Below are positions 33,189 to 43,128 of a stretch of DNA of 64,000 bases, in pieces; the first letter of the stretch is position 1, and the number at the start of each line of letters is the position of its first letter. Below the pieces are notes generated by a model. It was not told the origin of the DNA. It did not search any database and saw only the letters and a list, made by a program, of their open reading frames with translations. The stretch comes from Manihot esculenta (lineage: Eukaryota; Streptophyta; Magnoliopsida; Malpighiales; Euphorbiaceae), in assembly GCF_001659605.2 (NCBI RefSeq), contig NC_035176.2, forward strand, positions 18,679,122-18,743,121, given 5' to 3'. The translations under genes and the position numbers were made by a program.

Positions 33189-35455
33189 TGTAATACCCGG
33201 CTAGACTCCGGTATCGGAATCCCTACCGTCCGGTGGGACCTCGGATGTCGGAAACCTCTAGAAGGGTAAAACTATGATTTTATGAAATGTTTTCACGTAT
33301 TTCATGTTTTTAAGTAAGAAATTAAATGAGTTTTTCCATGAAAAAGTCTTTGGAGGAAAACCCAGGTTCGGCCGCCGAAAGTCAGGTTCGGCCGCCGAAC
33401 ATGCATGCGTTTTGGAGGCACGTTAGGCCCCCGAAAGCATGAGTGAGGGAAGTCCAGGTTCGGCCGCCGAACCTCATGTTCGGCCGCCGAACCTTGCATG
33501 CATGCGGAGGCACTTTCGGCCCCCGAACGTGGCCTGGCCAGCCACTATAAAAGGGTCTCTTTGGTCCGCACGGGCGAGCTTTTCTTCCCCGTTGTCAGCC
33601 AAGGTAAACCTTCGCCGCCCCTCACCAATCTTGAGCATTTTCCTTCAATCTTTCACGTTTTTAACAAGTTTATAACTTTGTTTTGAAGATCTACAAGTTT
33701 TAAGCACGTTTGAGTACTTTGAGGTTCAAGGAGCTTAATCCTCCCATCTTTGAGTCAAGGTCGTTTTCCTCTCGATCTTCAAGAGGTAAGGGTCGATCTT
33801 GAACTCTCATTATGTTTTAAATAAGTTTTATGCAAGATCTAAGGGTTAGAATGCATGTTTAAGTTATGTGTATGTTTATGGGTTTTTGATGACTTTTTGA
33901 ACAATGTAGCTTGATTGTATGTGATTGAAGTGTTGTAGATGGGGTATATGCATGTTTGAGGCCCCTAGGAACTTGTATGCATGCTTTGGTTGAACAATAT
34001 GCATGTTTGGAAGGTTTGGAGGCGAAATGTGCTAAAGGAGCCAAGTTTCTGCCCTTTGGCAGAAACCAGGTTCGGCAGCCGAAGATACTTTCGGCCGCCG
34101 AACATGGCTGGGGAGGCAGGCCTTTCGGCTGCCGAAGTTGCCCCCGAAAAGAGACCTTCGTCTCTGTCTGGCACTTTCGGCCGCCGAAGGTGCCGCCGAA
34201 CCTACCTGAGTTTCGTCTCTGTCCAGGACTTTCGGCCGCCGAAGGTGCCGCCGAAGGTGCCCTGTTCAGCCATTTCTTGCATGTTTTCATGTGATGTTTC
34301 AAGATGTTTTAGGGGGTCTTTGAGGAGTATTTTAGAGTCATGCCCATGTATGTTTGGTGCCTCATTTGAGTCCACCTGTGTAGGTTCGGACCCGAGGAAC
34401 CGAGACCCCAGGTTGTGAGATAGTCGTTCTGAGTACGTTGTTAAAGCTTCAGTTCCCAGGTGAGTGGAACAACTCCTTAAGCTTTAAAGTAAAGGAATAA
34501 ATGAATGAATCATAAAGCATTGCCCATGCATCATTATGCTATGCAATATTAGGTTGTATGCATTAGAATTCACGAATATGTTGCATTGCATACTTTGTTG
34601 TTGATGTGGATGAATGTTGAATGATCCATTAGCCCTTGTATGTCATGATAACCTATGTGAGTCCAGGTGTGCCTGCTACGGCTCTACGCCCCTGGCACTA
34701 TGACTGACTATGAAAGTCCGGGTGTGCCTGCTACGGCTCTACGCCCCCGGCATGTATGAGTAAGAAAGATTGGGGCTAAATGGTGACAAGTTCATCCTTG
34801 TTGTGAAATGTTTGTGTTATGGCGCATACATGAAAGCATGAATAAGAAAGAAAAAGTTAAATGATAATAACAATAATAAAATGAATAATAATATACCTAA
34901 AAATGGAGGAATTAAAACAAATGTTTTTAGTTTCTGCTCACTGGGCTCTAGTAGCTCACCCCACTCCCTTTATCCCCAAAGTTGCAGGTACAGGATAGAT
35001 CAAGAAGTCGGCTAGAGTGAAGTCAAGCCTTGTATGTTGTAATAGATAGTAGTGAACATGAACATGATGTAATGAGTAATGTATAGTTATGATATGTAAG
35101 GATGATGATGATTGAGGATTAGTATGTGCTTGACCCTATGTTTATGGTTATCCCCTTGGCACATGATCTATAGAAATGATTTTATGATGTATTTGATAGT
35201 CCAAGCTTATCGAATGATGAAATACCCCATTGGAGCATTTGATGAGGACTCCAGTGGTGGTTATGTTATTGATGTGCACATGTTCAGGTTAAGCTTGGAA
35301 AAAGAAAGAAGAAAAGTTTACAGCTTTATGTATGTTGATCATGTATGGGATATTACAGGTTACAGGAGGTATGTTTGGCTTGCTACGGGTCCCGGCGGCC
35401 TTAAGCCGATCTGGATCCTAGCGCCGGTAACGGGTCGGATTTCCGGGTCGTTACA
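33189..35455 (+). repeat. 5' LTR of nested gypsy element
   Basis: 2,267 bp. It has a TATA box (tataaaag, 33546-33553) about 20 bp after the last motif of the first GCC-box-like cluster (33367-33527). A second cluster lies at 34071-34260. It contains a 20-bp extra copy of a motif segment relative to the 3' LTR. Confidence 0.95.
33546..33553 (+). promoter_or_regulatory. LTR TATA box
   Basis: tataaaag, placed after the upstream palindrome cluster and before a plausible start near 33575-33585. The same box is at 41180-41187 in the 3' LTR, and a matching one (ctataaaagg) is near 57488 in the third family. Confidence 0.7.
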
Positions 35456-35458
35456 GAG

Positions 35459-35470
35459 TGGTATCAGAGC
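35459..35470 (+). other. Primer-binding site (initiator tRNA-Met)
   Basis: tggtatcagagc, three bases after the 5' LTR end; complementary to the 3' end of plant initiator tRNA-Met, which primes minus-strand DNA synthesis. Confidence 0.92.
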
Positions 35471-35725
35471 CCTAGGTTCATATGGTCGGACCTAGTATGT
35501 CGGGCTCATAGATGTTCTAGAAGGTCAAGCACACTAGGAAAATCATGTCCACTAGGATAGGATGTAGAGTCCTGTCTATATGATGATATGATATGCCATG
35601 ATAATATGCATGTGCATAATTGCTATGATATGATGCTATGTATGTGATGAGGGTTCATGTGTTTCCACATGAACCATATGATGCTAATGATTGCTTATAC
35701 TATGTGCTGTTTTTCAGAAGATAGA

Positions 35726-38700
35726 ATGAGAGGAACTCGTCGATCTGCACGATTGACTGGAGTGCCACCTCAGGACGAGAGCGTTGATGCCCGTCCTCCA
35801 GCATTGCCTAGGGCAATGTCCAGTAGGTCCAACAGAGACAGAGTAGCTAGAGACCCTAGAAGGTCTTTGGATCTGGGAAGAAGCAGATCAGTAAGGGGAA
35901 CAGTGCAGGGAGGAATGTCTGAGGATATGGAAGTAGATCAGAGGAGGGATGGCAGTCTCGGTGTGAGCATGCCGGAAGAGGGCATGGGAGAATCAGAAGG
36001 AGGCACTCAGGCCTCGAGTTATGTCCAGCCACATCACTACCCACCCTATTCACACCATCCAGGGTATTCGATGGGAGGTACATCGGATAACCCCAGTTTT
36101 AGCCCTTATCCTCCACATATGCCATACCCACCTTACTACCCACCGTACTCTCAGTACCCCATGTACCCACCTCCACCTCCCTATACCAGTACAGCAAACC
36201 CTACCCCAGGGGATGTTGCACCTCCACCACCACCAGTACCTACTGTCCCGGAAACACAAGTACCCAAACCTACCTCATCTAGAGGGAGCAAGGTCAAGAT
36301 GACCGATTACATGAAGTTGGGTGCTCCTCAGTACAGAGCAGGTGATGACCCTTTTGAGTATCTGAGCAGGGTCAAGACTATTACAGATGAGATAGGGGCT
36401 GATGACAGTAGAGCCATTCAGATGGCTGGGTTCACACTGGAGTGCAAGAAGGCACGTAGTTGGTTTAAGAACTATGTGAACCCGAGAGCGGACAGTATGT
36501 CCTGGGAGGAGTTCGCAAATGAGTTTGCAGAATGGGCTTTCCCTGAGAGCTCTAGAGAGCAGAAGATGATAGAATTCGAACAGTTGAGGCAGACTGATCA
36601 GATGAGTGTGGAGGAGTACACAGACAGGTTCCTGGAGTTGTTGCCATATGCTGGGCTGAATTTGGACACAGATCAAAAGAAGTCAAGGAGATATATTATG
36701 AGGCTGCACTCCAGGTATTCCTCTTTGGTACAGTCAGCAGAGAGGGAGAGTTTCCATGCCATAGTGGATATGGCTAGGAGAATGGAGGCTAGTGCTATCG
36801 TTGAGGGGAAGGTAAAACAGTCAGTGGCACAGTCTTCTGGTTCCAAGACCCCAGGTGGGGAAAGGTTAGACTCTTCTTCTCTAAGTACAGCAGTTGCAGG
36901 CAGTAAGAAGTGGGACAGAGGCCACAGAAAATCTAAGAAGAATAAGTTCTGGAACAAGATCAAGTCAGGTCTGGGTTTAGGCAGTGGCTCAAGCTCCGGC
37001 GCAGAGGTTACAGCATGTATGAGATGTGGGAGACCACACAAGGGAGTATGTCTGGCAGGGACAAACACATGTTTCAGGTGCGGACAGGCGGGTCATTTGG
37101 CTCGAGACTGTCCTAGGGCAGCCTTTGCAGCACCGTCTCAGCAGACAGCCTCCGACAGTGTGGTGCAGCCAGTAGCTCCAGCCGCAACACAGGCCAGTGG
37201 CAGAGGCAGAGGGAGAGGGTCAGCCTCTTCATCAGCAGGATACAGAGGTGAAGGTCCATCAGCTCCGGCACGGATCTTCACTATGACTCAACAGGAGGCC
37301 AACACATCCAACACCGTGGTGGCAGGTAATCTCATCGTCGGTTGTTCTGATGTGTATGCCTTAATGGACCCGGGTGCATCTCATTCTTTTGTTGCTCCGA
37401 GAGTCGTGGAGAGGGTAGGATTGATGGTCTCTGGGTTAGAGTGTCCCCTATGGGTCAGTGGACCCAAGTGTGACCCGTCAGTGGCAGAGGCAGTCTGCCA
37501 ATGTAGTCCAGTTTTCATAGAGGGAAGATGCCTTTCCGCCGACCTCGTGGTTCTAGATTTGACAGATTTTGACGTCATTCTAGGGATGGATTGGTTATCG
37601 ACCCATGGTGCTACCTTGGACTGTAGAGACAAGGTAGTCAGATTCAAAGATCAGGATGGGTCAGAGGTCGTCTTCAGAGGAGACAAGAGGGGTACACCTA
37701 GAGGTCTGATCTCAGCTCTTCAGGCTCGTAGGTTGCTCAGGAGGGGATGTCAGGGGTTTCTAGCTCATGTGAGGGAGTTAGATAGTCATGTCAGAGAGCC
37801 CGCCTCAGTGCCTGTGGTGAGTGAGTTCTTAGATGTTTTCCCAGACGAGCTGCCAGGGTTACCACCTGCTAGGGAGATAGAGTTCGAGATTGAGTTAATG
37901 CCTGGTACCAGACCGATCTCTATCCCTCCCTACAGGATGGCACCAGCTGAATTAAAAGAACTGAAAGAACAGTTGCAAGAGCTGGTAGATAAGGGTTTCA
38001 TCCGACCGAGTACTTCACCTTGGGGTGCTCCGGTTTTGTTTGTGAGGAAGAAGGATGGATCCCTCAGACTTTGTATCGACTACAGGCAGTTGAACAAGGT
38101 CACTACCAAGAACAAGTACCCTTTGCCGAGGATCGACGATCTATTCGATCAACTAGCAGGAGCAAGTTGTTTCTCCAAAATAGATCTGAGATCAGGGTAC
38201 CATCAGTTGAGGATAAGGAATGAAGATATACCGAAGACAGCTTTCAGGACCAGGTATGGGCACTATGAGTTCCTTGTGATGCCGTTTGGGCTGACCAACG
38301 CCCCTGCAGCATTCATGGACCTCATGAACAGAGTATTCAGTCAGTATCTGGATCACTTCGTTATTGTCTTCATAGATGATATCTTAGTGTATTCCCGAAA
38401 TGCAGAGGAGCATGCCCATCACCTGAGGACAGTTTTGCAGACCTTGAGAGAGCAAGGCTTGTATGCCAAGTTCTCCAAGTGTGAGTTTTGGCTTAGGAGC
38501 ATATCATTCTTGGGGCACATTGTGTCAGAACAGGGTATTGAAGTAGACCCCAAGAAGGTAGAGGCTGTAGCTAACTGGCCTAGACCCACCACAGTGACCG
38601 AGATCAAGAGTTTTCTGGGTTTAGCAGGTTACTACAGGAGGTTCGTTCAGGACTTCTCAAAGATTGCTGCTCCTATGACCAAATTGACAAAGAAGAACCA

Positions 38701-40711
38701 GAAGTTCATATGGACCGATCAGTGTGAGGAAAGCTTTGAGGAGCTTAAGAGGAGGTTGACTTCAGCACCGGTGTTAGCTCTGCCAAAAAGTGATGATGAC
38801 TTCTCCGTATATTGTGATGCGTCCCGTGTGGGACTAGGTTGTGTGCTAATGCAAAATGAGAGGGTGATCGCTTATGCTTCTAGGCAGCTGAAGAAGCATG
38901 AGCTGAATTACCCCACACATGACCTAGAAATGGCAGCAGTGATCTTTGCACTCAAGATGTGGAGGCATTACCTTTATAGGGTAAAGTGTGAGATCTTCAC
39001 AGATCATAAGAGCCTGCAGTACATCCTGAGTCAGAGAGAACTGAACATGAGGCAGAGGAGATGGGTAGAGCTGTTGAGTGACTATGATTGCAAGATTCAG
39101 TACCATCCGGGTAAGGCGAATGTTGTGGCAGACGCCCTAAGCCGGAAATCACTCGGCAGTCTATCCCACATTTCAGCAGAGAGGAGGCCGGTGGTGAAGG
39201 AGTTCCACAGACTTATGAGTGAGGGATTACAGTTGGAGTTGTCTGGCACAGGTGCCTTAGTGGCTCAGATGAGAGTGACACCCGTGTTTCTGGAGCAGGT
39301 AGCTCAGAAACAGCATGAGGACCCAGAGTTGGTCAGGATAGCCAGAACGGTTCAGTCAGGCCAGAGTAATGAGTTCAAGTTTGATGATAAGGGGATCCTC
39401 CGCTACGGGAACAGATTATGTGTGCCAGATGACATTGGTCTAAAGGGAGATATTATGGGGGAAGCCCATAATACCAGGTATAGTGTTCACCCTGGAGCCA
39501 CCAAGATGTATCAGGATCTGAAGAGAGTGTATTGGTGGCCAGCTATGAAGAAGGACGTGGCACTGTTCGTGTCAGCCTGCGATGTGTGTCAGAGGGTGAA
39601 ACTAGAGCATCAGAAGCCGGCTGGAATGTTGAATCCACTACCGATTCCAGAGTGGAAATGGGAGAATATAGCTATGGACTTCGTAGTGGGGTTACCGGCG
39701 ACGTCCAACAGATTGGACTCCATATGGGTGATTGTGGACAGACTCACCAAATCTGCTCACTTCATCCCTGTTAGGAGTGGTTACTCTGTGGACAAGTTGG
39801 CGCAGGTGTACGTAGATGAGATTGTTAGACTGCATGGGGTCCCGGTATCTATAGTGTCAGATAGAGGGCCCCAGTTCACCTCCAGGTTTTGGCGGAGTCT
39901 GCAGAACGCTATGGGTACCAGATTAGACTTCAGTACTGCCTTCCACCCACAGACAGACGGACAGTCAGAGAGGACCATCCAGACAATAGAGGATATGCTC
40001 AGAATGTGTGTGCTAGATTTTGGCGGTTCTTGGAGGCAGCATCTACCTTTGGTGGAGTTTGCCTACAATAACAGCTATCATGCTAGCATAGGGATGGCTC
40101 CATATGAAGCTTTGTATGGGAGGAAGTGCAGATCACCTATCTGCTGGGAGGAAGTAGGAGAGAGGACTCTTGCGGGTCCGGAGTTAGTAGAGCTTACCAG
40201 CAGGGTGGTACCCATAATCAGAGAGAGGATCAGGACTGCTGCTAGTCGGCAAAAGAGTTATGCAGATATCCGCAGAAGACAGCTAGAGTTTCAGGAGGGG
40301 GATTTGGTTTTACTCAAGGTGTCTCCTATGAAAGGAGTGGTTCGGTTCGGGAAAAAGGGTAAGTTAGCTCCACGGTACATCGGTCCTTTCGAGGTGCTTC
40401 AGAGGGTCGGTAATGTGTCGTACAAGCTAGACTTGCCTGCTTCGATGGAGAGAATCCATCCGGTTTTCCATGTTTCTCTGTTAAGGAAATACGTGTCAGA
40501 TCCGAGCAAGGTTCTTAGTGAGCCTGATGTGGAGATCCATGAGGATCTCACCTATGTAGAACAGCCAGTGCGGATCCTAGACACTCAGATCAGAAAGCTA
40601 AGGAACAAGGAAATCCCGATGGTGAAAGTCCTTTGGAACCACCACAATATTGAAGAATGCACCTGGGAGACACGGGAGTCTATGCTCCAGCAGTACCCCC
40701 ATCTGTTTTGA
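35726..40711 (+). CDS. Gag-Pol polyprotein of the nested gypsy element (intact)
   Basis: One uninterrupted frame, open from 35657. I favour the ATG at 35726 because [10 protein letters not shown] is the start conserved in the related copies and a splice-like tttttcag precedes it. Numbering from 35657: Pro/Tyr-rich N-terminal Gag, capsid core, zinc knuckle [15 protein letters not shown] (about 471), protease motif MDPGASHSF (about 569, DPG where D-S/T-G is usual), RT with FIDD (about 902), RNase H starting YCDAS (about 1051), integrase HHCC zinc domain (from about 1270) and catalytic D, D, E ([20 protein letters not shown]), then a chromodomain-like tail (about 1640-1684). All catalytic residues looked for are present, so the copy may be active. 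Confidence 0.95.
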   Translation: MRGTRRSARLTGVPPQDESVDARPPALPRAMSSRSNRDRVARDPRRSLDLGRSRSVRGTVQGGMSEDMEVDQRRDGSLGVSMPEEGMGESEGGTQASSYVQPHHYPPYSHHPGYSMGGTSDNPSFSPYPPHMPYPPYYPPYSQYPMYPPPPPYTSTANPTPGDVAPPPPPVPTVPETQVPKPTSSRGSKVKMTDYMKLGAPQYRAGDDPFEYLSRVKTITDEIGADDSRAIQMAGFTLECKKARSWFKNYVNPRADSMSWEEFANEFAEWAFPESSREQKMIEFEQLRQTDQMSVEEYTDRFLELLPYAGLNLDTDQKKSRRYIMRLHSRYSSLVQSAERESFHAIVDMARRMEASAIVEGKVKQSVAQSSGSKTPGGERLDSSSLSTAVAGSKKWDRGHRKSKKNKFWNKIKSGLGLGSGSSSGAEVTACMRCGRPHKGVCLAGTNTCFRCGQAGHLARDCPRAAFAAPSQQTASDSVVQPVAPAATQASGRGRGRGSASSSAGYRGEGPSAPARIFTMTQQEANTSNTVVAGNLIVGCSDVYALMDPGASHSFVAPRVVERVGLMVSGLECPLWVSGPKCDPSVAEAVCQCSPVFIEGRCLSADLVVLDLTDFDVILGMDWLSTHGATLDCRDKVVRFKDQDGSEVVFRGDKRGTPRGLISALQARRLLRRGCQGFLAHVRELDSHVREPASVPVVSEFLDVFPDELPGLPPAREIEFEIELMPGTRPISIPPYRMAPAELKELKEQLQELVDKGFIRPSTSPWGAPVLFVRKKDGSLRLCIDYRQLNKVTTKNKYPLPRIDDLFDQLAGASCFSKIDLRSGYHQLRIRNEDIPKTAFRTRYGHYEFLVMPFGLTNAPAAFMDLMNRVFSQYLDHFVIVFIDDILVYSRNAEEHAHHLRTVLQTLREQGLYAKFSKCEFWLRSISFLGHIVSEQGIEVDPKKVEAVANWPRPTTVTEIKSFLGLAGYYRRFVQDFSKIAAPMTKLTKKNQKFIWTDQCEESFEELKRRLTSAPVLALPKSDDDFSVYCDASRVGLGCVLMQNERVIAYASRQLKKHELNYPTHDLEMAAVIFALKMWRHYLYRVKCEIFTDHKSLQYILSQRELNMRQRRWVELLSDYDCKIQYHPGKANVVADALSRKSLGSLSHISAERRPVVKEFHRLMSEGLQLELSGTGALVAQMRVTPVFLEQVAQKQHEDPELVRIARTVQSGQSNEFKFDDKGILRYGNRLCVPDDIGLKGDIMGEAHNTRYSVHPGATKMYQDLKRVYWWPAMKKDVALFVSACDVCQRVKLEHQKPAGMLNPLPIPEWKWENIAMDFVVGLPATSNRLDSIWVIVDRLTKSAHFIPVRSGYSVDKLAQVYVDEIVRLHGVPVSIVSDRGPQFTSRFWRSLQNAMGTRLDFSTAFHPQTDGQSERTIQTIEDMLRMCVLDFGGSWRQHLPLVEFAYNNSYHASIGMAPYEALYGRKCRSPICWEEVGERTLAGPELVELTSRVVPIIRERIRTAASRQKSYADIRRRQLEFQEGDLVLLKVSPMKGVVRFGKKGKLAPRYIGPFEVLQRVGNVSYKLDLPASMERIHPVFHVSLLRKYVSDPSKVLSEPDVEIHEDLTYVEQPVRILDTQIRKLRNKEIPMVKVLWNHHNIEECTWETRESMLQQYPHLF

Positions 40712-40805
40712 GGTGAGTGTTAGTTGCTCTATGTGTTGCATGTATGATATATTGTATGCTATGTTGTATGTTATGAATGATGCCATGCTTTGTATGTTAG
40801 TTGAG

Positions 40806-40842
40806 GAACATTCGGGGACGAATGTTCTTAAGGGGGGGAGAA
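40806..40842 (+). other. Hairpin plus polypurine tract before the 3' LTR
   Basis: GAACATTCG and CGAATGTTC form a perfect 9-bp inverted repeat with a 4-base loop (40806-40827). The purine tract aagggggggagaa (40830-40842), which primes plus-strand synthesis, follows directly. Confidence 0.85.
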
Positions 40843-43089
40843 TGTAATACCCGGCTAGACTCCGGTATCGGAATCCCTACCGTCCGGTGGGACCTCGGAT
40901 GTCGGAAACCTCTAGAAGGGTAAAACTATGATTTTATGAAATGTTTTCACGTATTTCATGTTTTTAAGTAAGAAATTAAATGAGTTTTTCCATGAAAAAG
41001 TCTTTGGAGGAAAACCCAGGTTCGGCCGCCGAACATGCATGCGTTTTGGAGGCACGTTAGGCCCCCGAAAGCATGAGTGAGGGAAGTCCAGGTTCGGCCG
41101 CCGAACCTCATGTTCGGCCGCCGAACCTTGCATGCATGCGGAGGCACTTTCGGCCCCCGAACGTGGCCTGGCCAGCCACTATAAAAGGGTCTCTTTGGTC
41201 CGCACGGGCGAGCTTTTCTTCCCCGTTGTCAGCCAAGGTAAACCTTCGCCGCCCCTCACCAATCTTGAGCATTTTCCTTCAATCTTTCACGTTTTTAACA
41301 AGTTTATAACTTTGTTTTGAAGATCTACAAGTTTTAAGCACGTTTGAGTACTTTGAGGTTCAAGGAGCTTAATCCTCCCATCTTTGAGTCAAGGTCGTTT
41401 TCCTCTCGATCTTCAAGAGGTAAGGGTCGATCTTGAACTCTCATTATGTTTTAAATAAGTTTTATGCAAGATCTAAGGGTTAGAATGCATGTTTAAGTTA
41501 TGTGTATGTTTATGGGTTTTTGATGACTTTTTGAACAATGTAGCTTGATTGTATGTGATTGAAGTGTTGTAGATGGGGTATATGCATGTTTGAGGCCCCT
41601 AGGAACTTGTATGCATGCTTTGGTTGAACAATATGCATGTTTGGAAGGTTTGGAGGCGAAATGTGCTAAGGGAGCCAAGTTTCTGCCCTTTGGCAGAAAC
41701 CAGGTTCGGCAGCCGAAGATACTTTCGGCCGCCGAACATGGCTGGGGAGGCAGGCCTTTCGGCTGCCGAAGTTGCCCCCGAAAAGAGACCTTCGTCTCTG
41801 TCTGGCACTTTCGGCCGCCGAAGGTGCCGCCGAACCTACCTGAGTTTCGTCTCTGTCCAGGACTTTCGGCCGCCGAAGGTGCCGCCGAAGGTGCCCTGTT
41901 CAGCCATTTCTTGCATGTTTTCATGTGATGTTTCAAGATGTTTTAGGGGGTCTTTGAGGAGTATTTTAGAGTCATGCCCATGTATGTTTGGTGCCTCATT
42001 TGAGTCCACCTGTGTAGGTTCGGACCCGAGGAACCGAGACCCCAGGTTGTGAGATAGTCGTTCTGAGTACGTTGTTAAAGCTTCAGTTCCCAGGTGAGTG
42101 GAACAACTCCTTAAGCTTTAAAGTAAAGGAATAAATGAATGAATCATAAAGCATTGCCCATGCATCATTATGCTATGCAATATTAGGTTGTATGCATTAG
42201 AATTCACGAATATGTTGCATTGCATACTTTGTTGTTGATGTGGATGAATGTTGAATGATCCATTAGCCCTTGTATGTCATGATAACCTATGTGAGTCCAG
42301 GTGTGCCTGCTACGGCTCTACGCCCCTGGCACTATGACTGACTATGAAAGTCCGGGTGTGCCTGCTACGGCTCTACGCCCCCGGCATGTATGAGTAAGAA
42401 AGATTGGGGCTAAATGGTGACAAGTTCATCCTTGTTGTGAAATGTTTGTGTTATGGCGCATACATGAAAGCATGAATAAGAAAGAAAAAGTTAAATGATA
42501 ATAACAATAATAAAATGAATAATAATATACCTAAAAATGGAGGAATTAAAACAAATGTTTTTAGTTTCTGCTCACTGGGCTCTAGTAGCTCACCCCACTC
42601 CCTTTATCCCCAAAGTTGCAGGTACAGGATAGATCAAGAAGTCGGCTAGAGTGAAGTCAAGCCTTGTATGTTGTAATAGATAGTAGTGAACATGAACATG
42701 ATGTAATGAGTAATGTATAGTTATGATATGTAAGGATGATGATGATTGAGGATTAGTATGCGCTTGACCCTATGTTTATGGTTATCCCCTTGGCACATGA
42801 TCTATAGAAATGATTTTATGATGTATTTGATAGTCCAAGCTTATCGAATGATGAAATACCCCATTGGAGCATTTGATGAGGACTCCAGTGGTGGTTATGT
42901 TATTGATGTGCACATGTTCAGGTTAAGCTTGGAAAAAGAAAGAAGAAAAGTTTACAGCTTTATGTATGTTGATCATGTATGGGATATTACAGGTTACAGG
43001 AGGTATGTTTGGCTTGCTACGGGTCCCGGCGGCCTTAAGCCGATCTGGATCCTAGCGCCGGTAACGGGTCGGATTTCCGGGTCGTTACA
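40843..43089 (+). repeat. 3' LTR of nested gypsy element
   Basis: 2,247 bp, matching 33189-35455 except for a 20-bp indel near 33380 and substitutions near 34035/41669 and 35127/42761 that I can see. Confidence 0.95.
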
Positions 43090-43123
43090 GTTACTAAGGG
43101 GTACCGGTTTCCGGGTCGTTACA
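43090..43123 (+). repeat. Duplicated target gttac and last 29 bp of LTR 3
   Basis: gttac (43090-43094) repeats 33184-33188. The bases to 43123 equal the last 29 bp of LTRs 1 and 2, closing the outer element. Confidence 0.93.
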
Positions 43124-43128
43124 ACCAT

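Larger units (their letters stand above)
33189..43089 (+). mobile_element. Complete autonomous Ty3/gypsy chromovirus element (Tekay/Del-like), nested
   Basis: A 9.9-kb element with 5' LTR 33189-35455, primer-binding site 35459-35470, one Gag-Pol frame, polypurine tract 40830-40842 and 3' LTR 40843-43089. It is flanked by the 5-bp duplication gttac (33184-33188 and 43090-43094). By eye the LTRs differ by one 20-bp indel and two substitutions over about 2.25 kb, so insertion is very recent. RT, RNase H and integrase precede a C-terminal chromodomain-like segment. This order, with long LTRs, fits the Tekay/Del chromovirus branch. It could supply proteins for the truncated relative that it interrupts. 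Confidence 0.95.
24836..43123 (+). mobile_element. Non-autonomous Ty3/gypsy element with three LTRs, carrying a nested insertion
   Basis: The outer boundaries are TGTAATACCCGG at 24836 and GGGTCGTTACA ending at 43123. They are flanked by the 5-bp direct repeat accat (24831-24835 and 43124-43128). Structure is LTR, 797-bp internal, LTR, 796-bp internal, LTR; the last LTR is split at 33188 by a complete autonomous element and resumes at 43095. All three LTRs are 2,263 bp once the insertion is removed. Internals carry a primer-binding site, the start of Gag, a pol-end remnant and a polypurine tract, with no enzyme genes, so movement would need proteins from elsewhere. The layout fits unequal recombination between LTRs after one integration. 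Confidence 0.93.

Noticed and set aside
33302..34418. Open frames on both strands in the gypsy LTRs giving repeated FGGRT, FRPPNV or RPPKVP peptides
   Set aside because: They are translations of the TTCGGCCGCCGAA palindrome clusters. They occur on both strands, have no family similarity and are interrupted differently in each LTR family.
35657..35725. Earlier ATG at 35657 as the Gag-Pol start
   Set aside because: The extra 23 residues are not conserved among related copies, and a splice-like AG lies just before the ATG at 35726, where all three families share RSARL.
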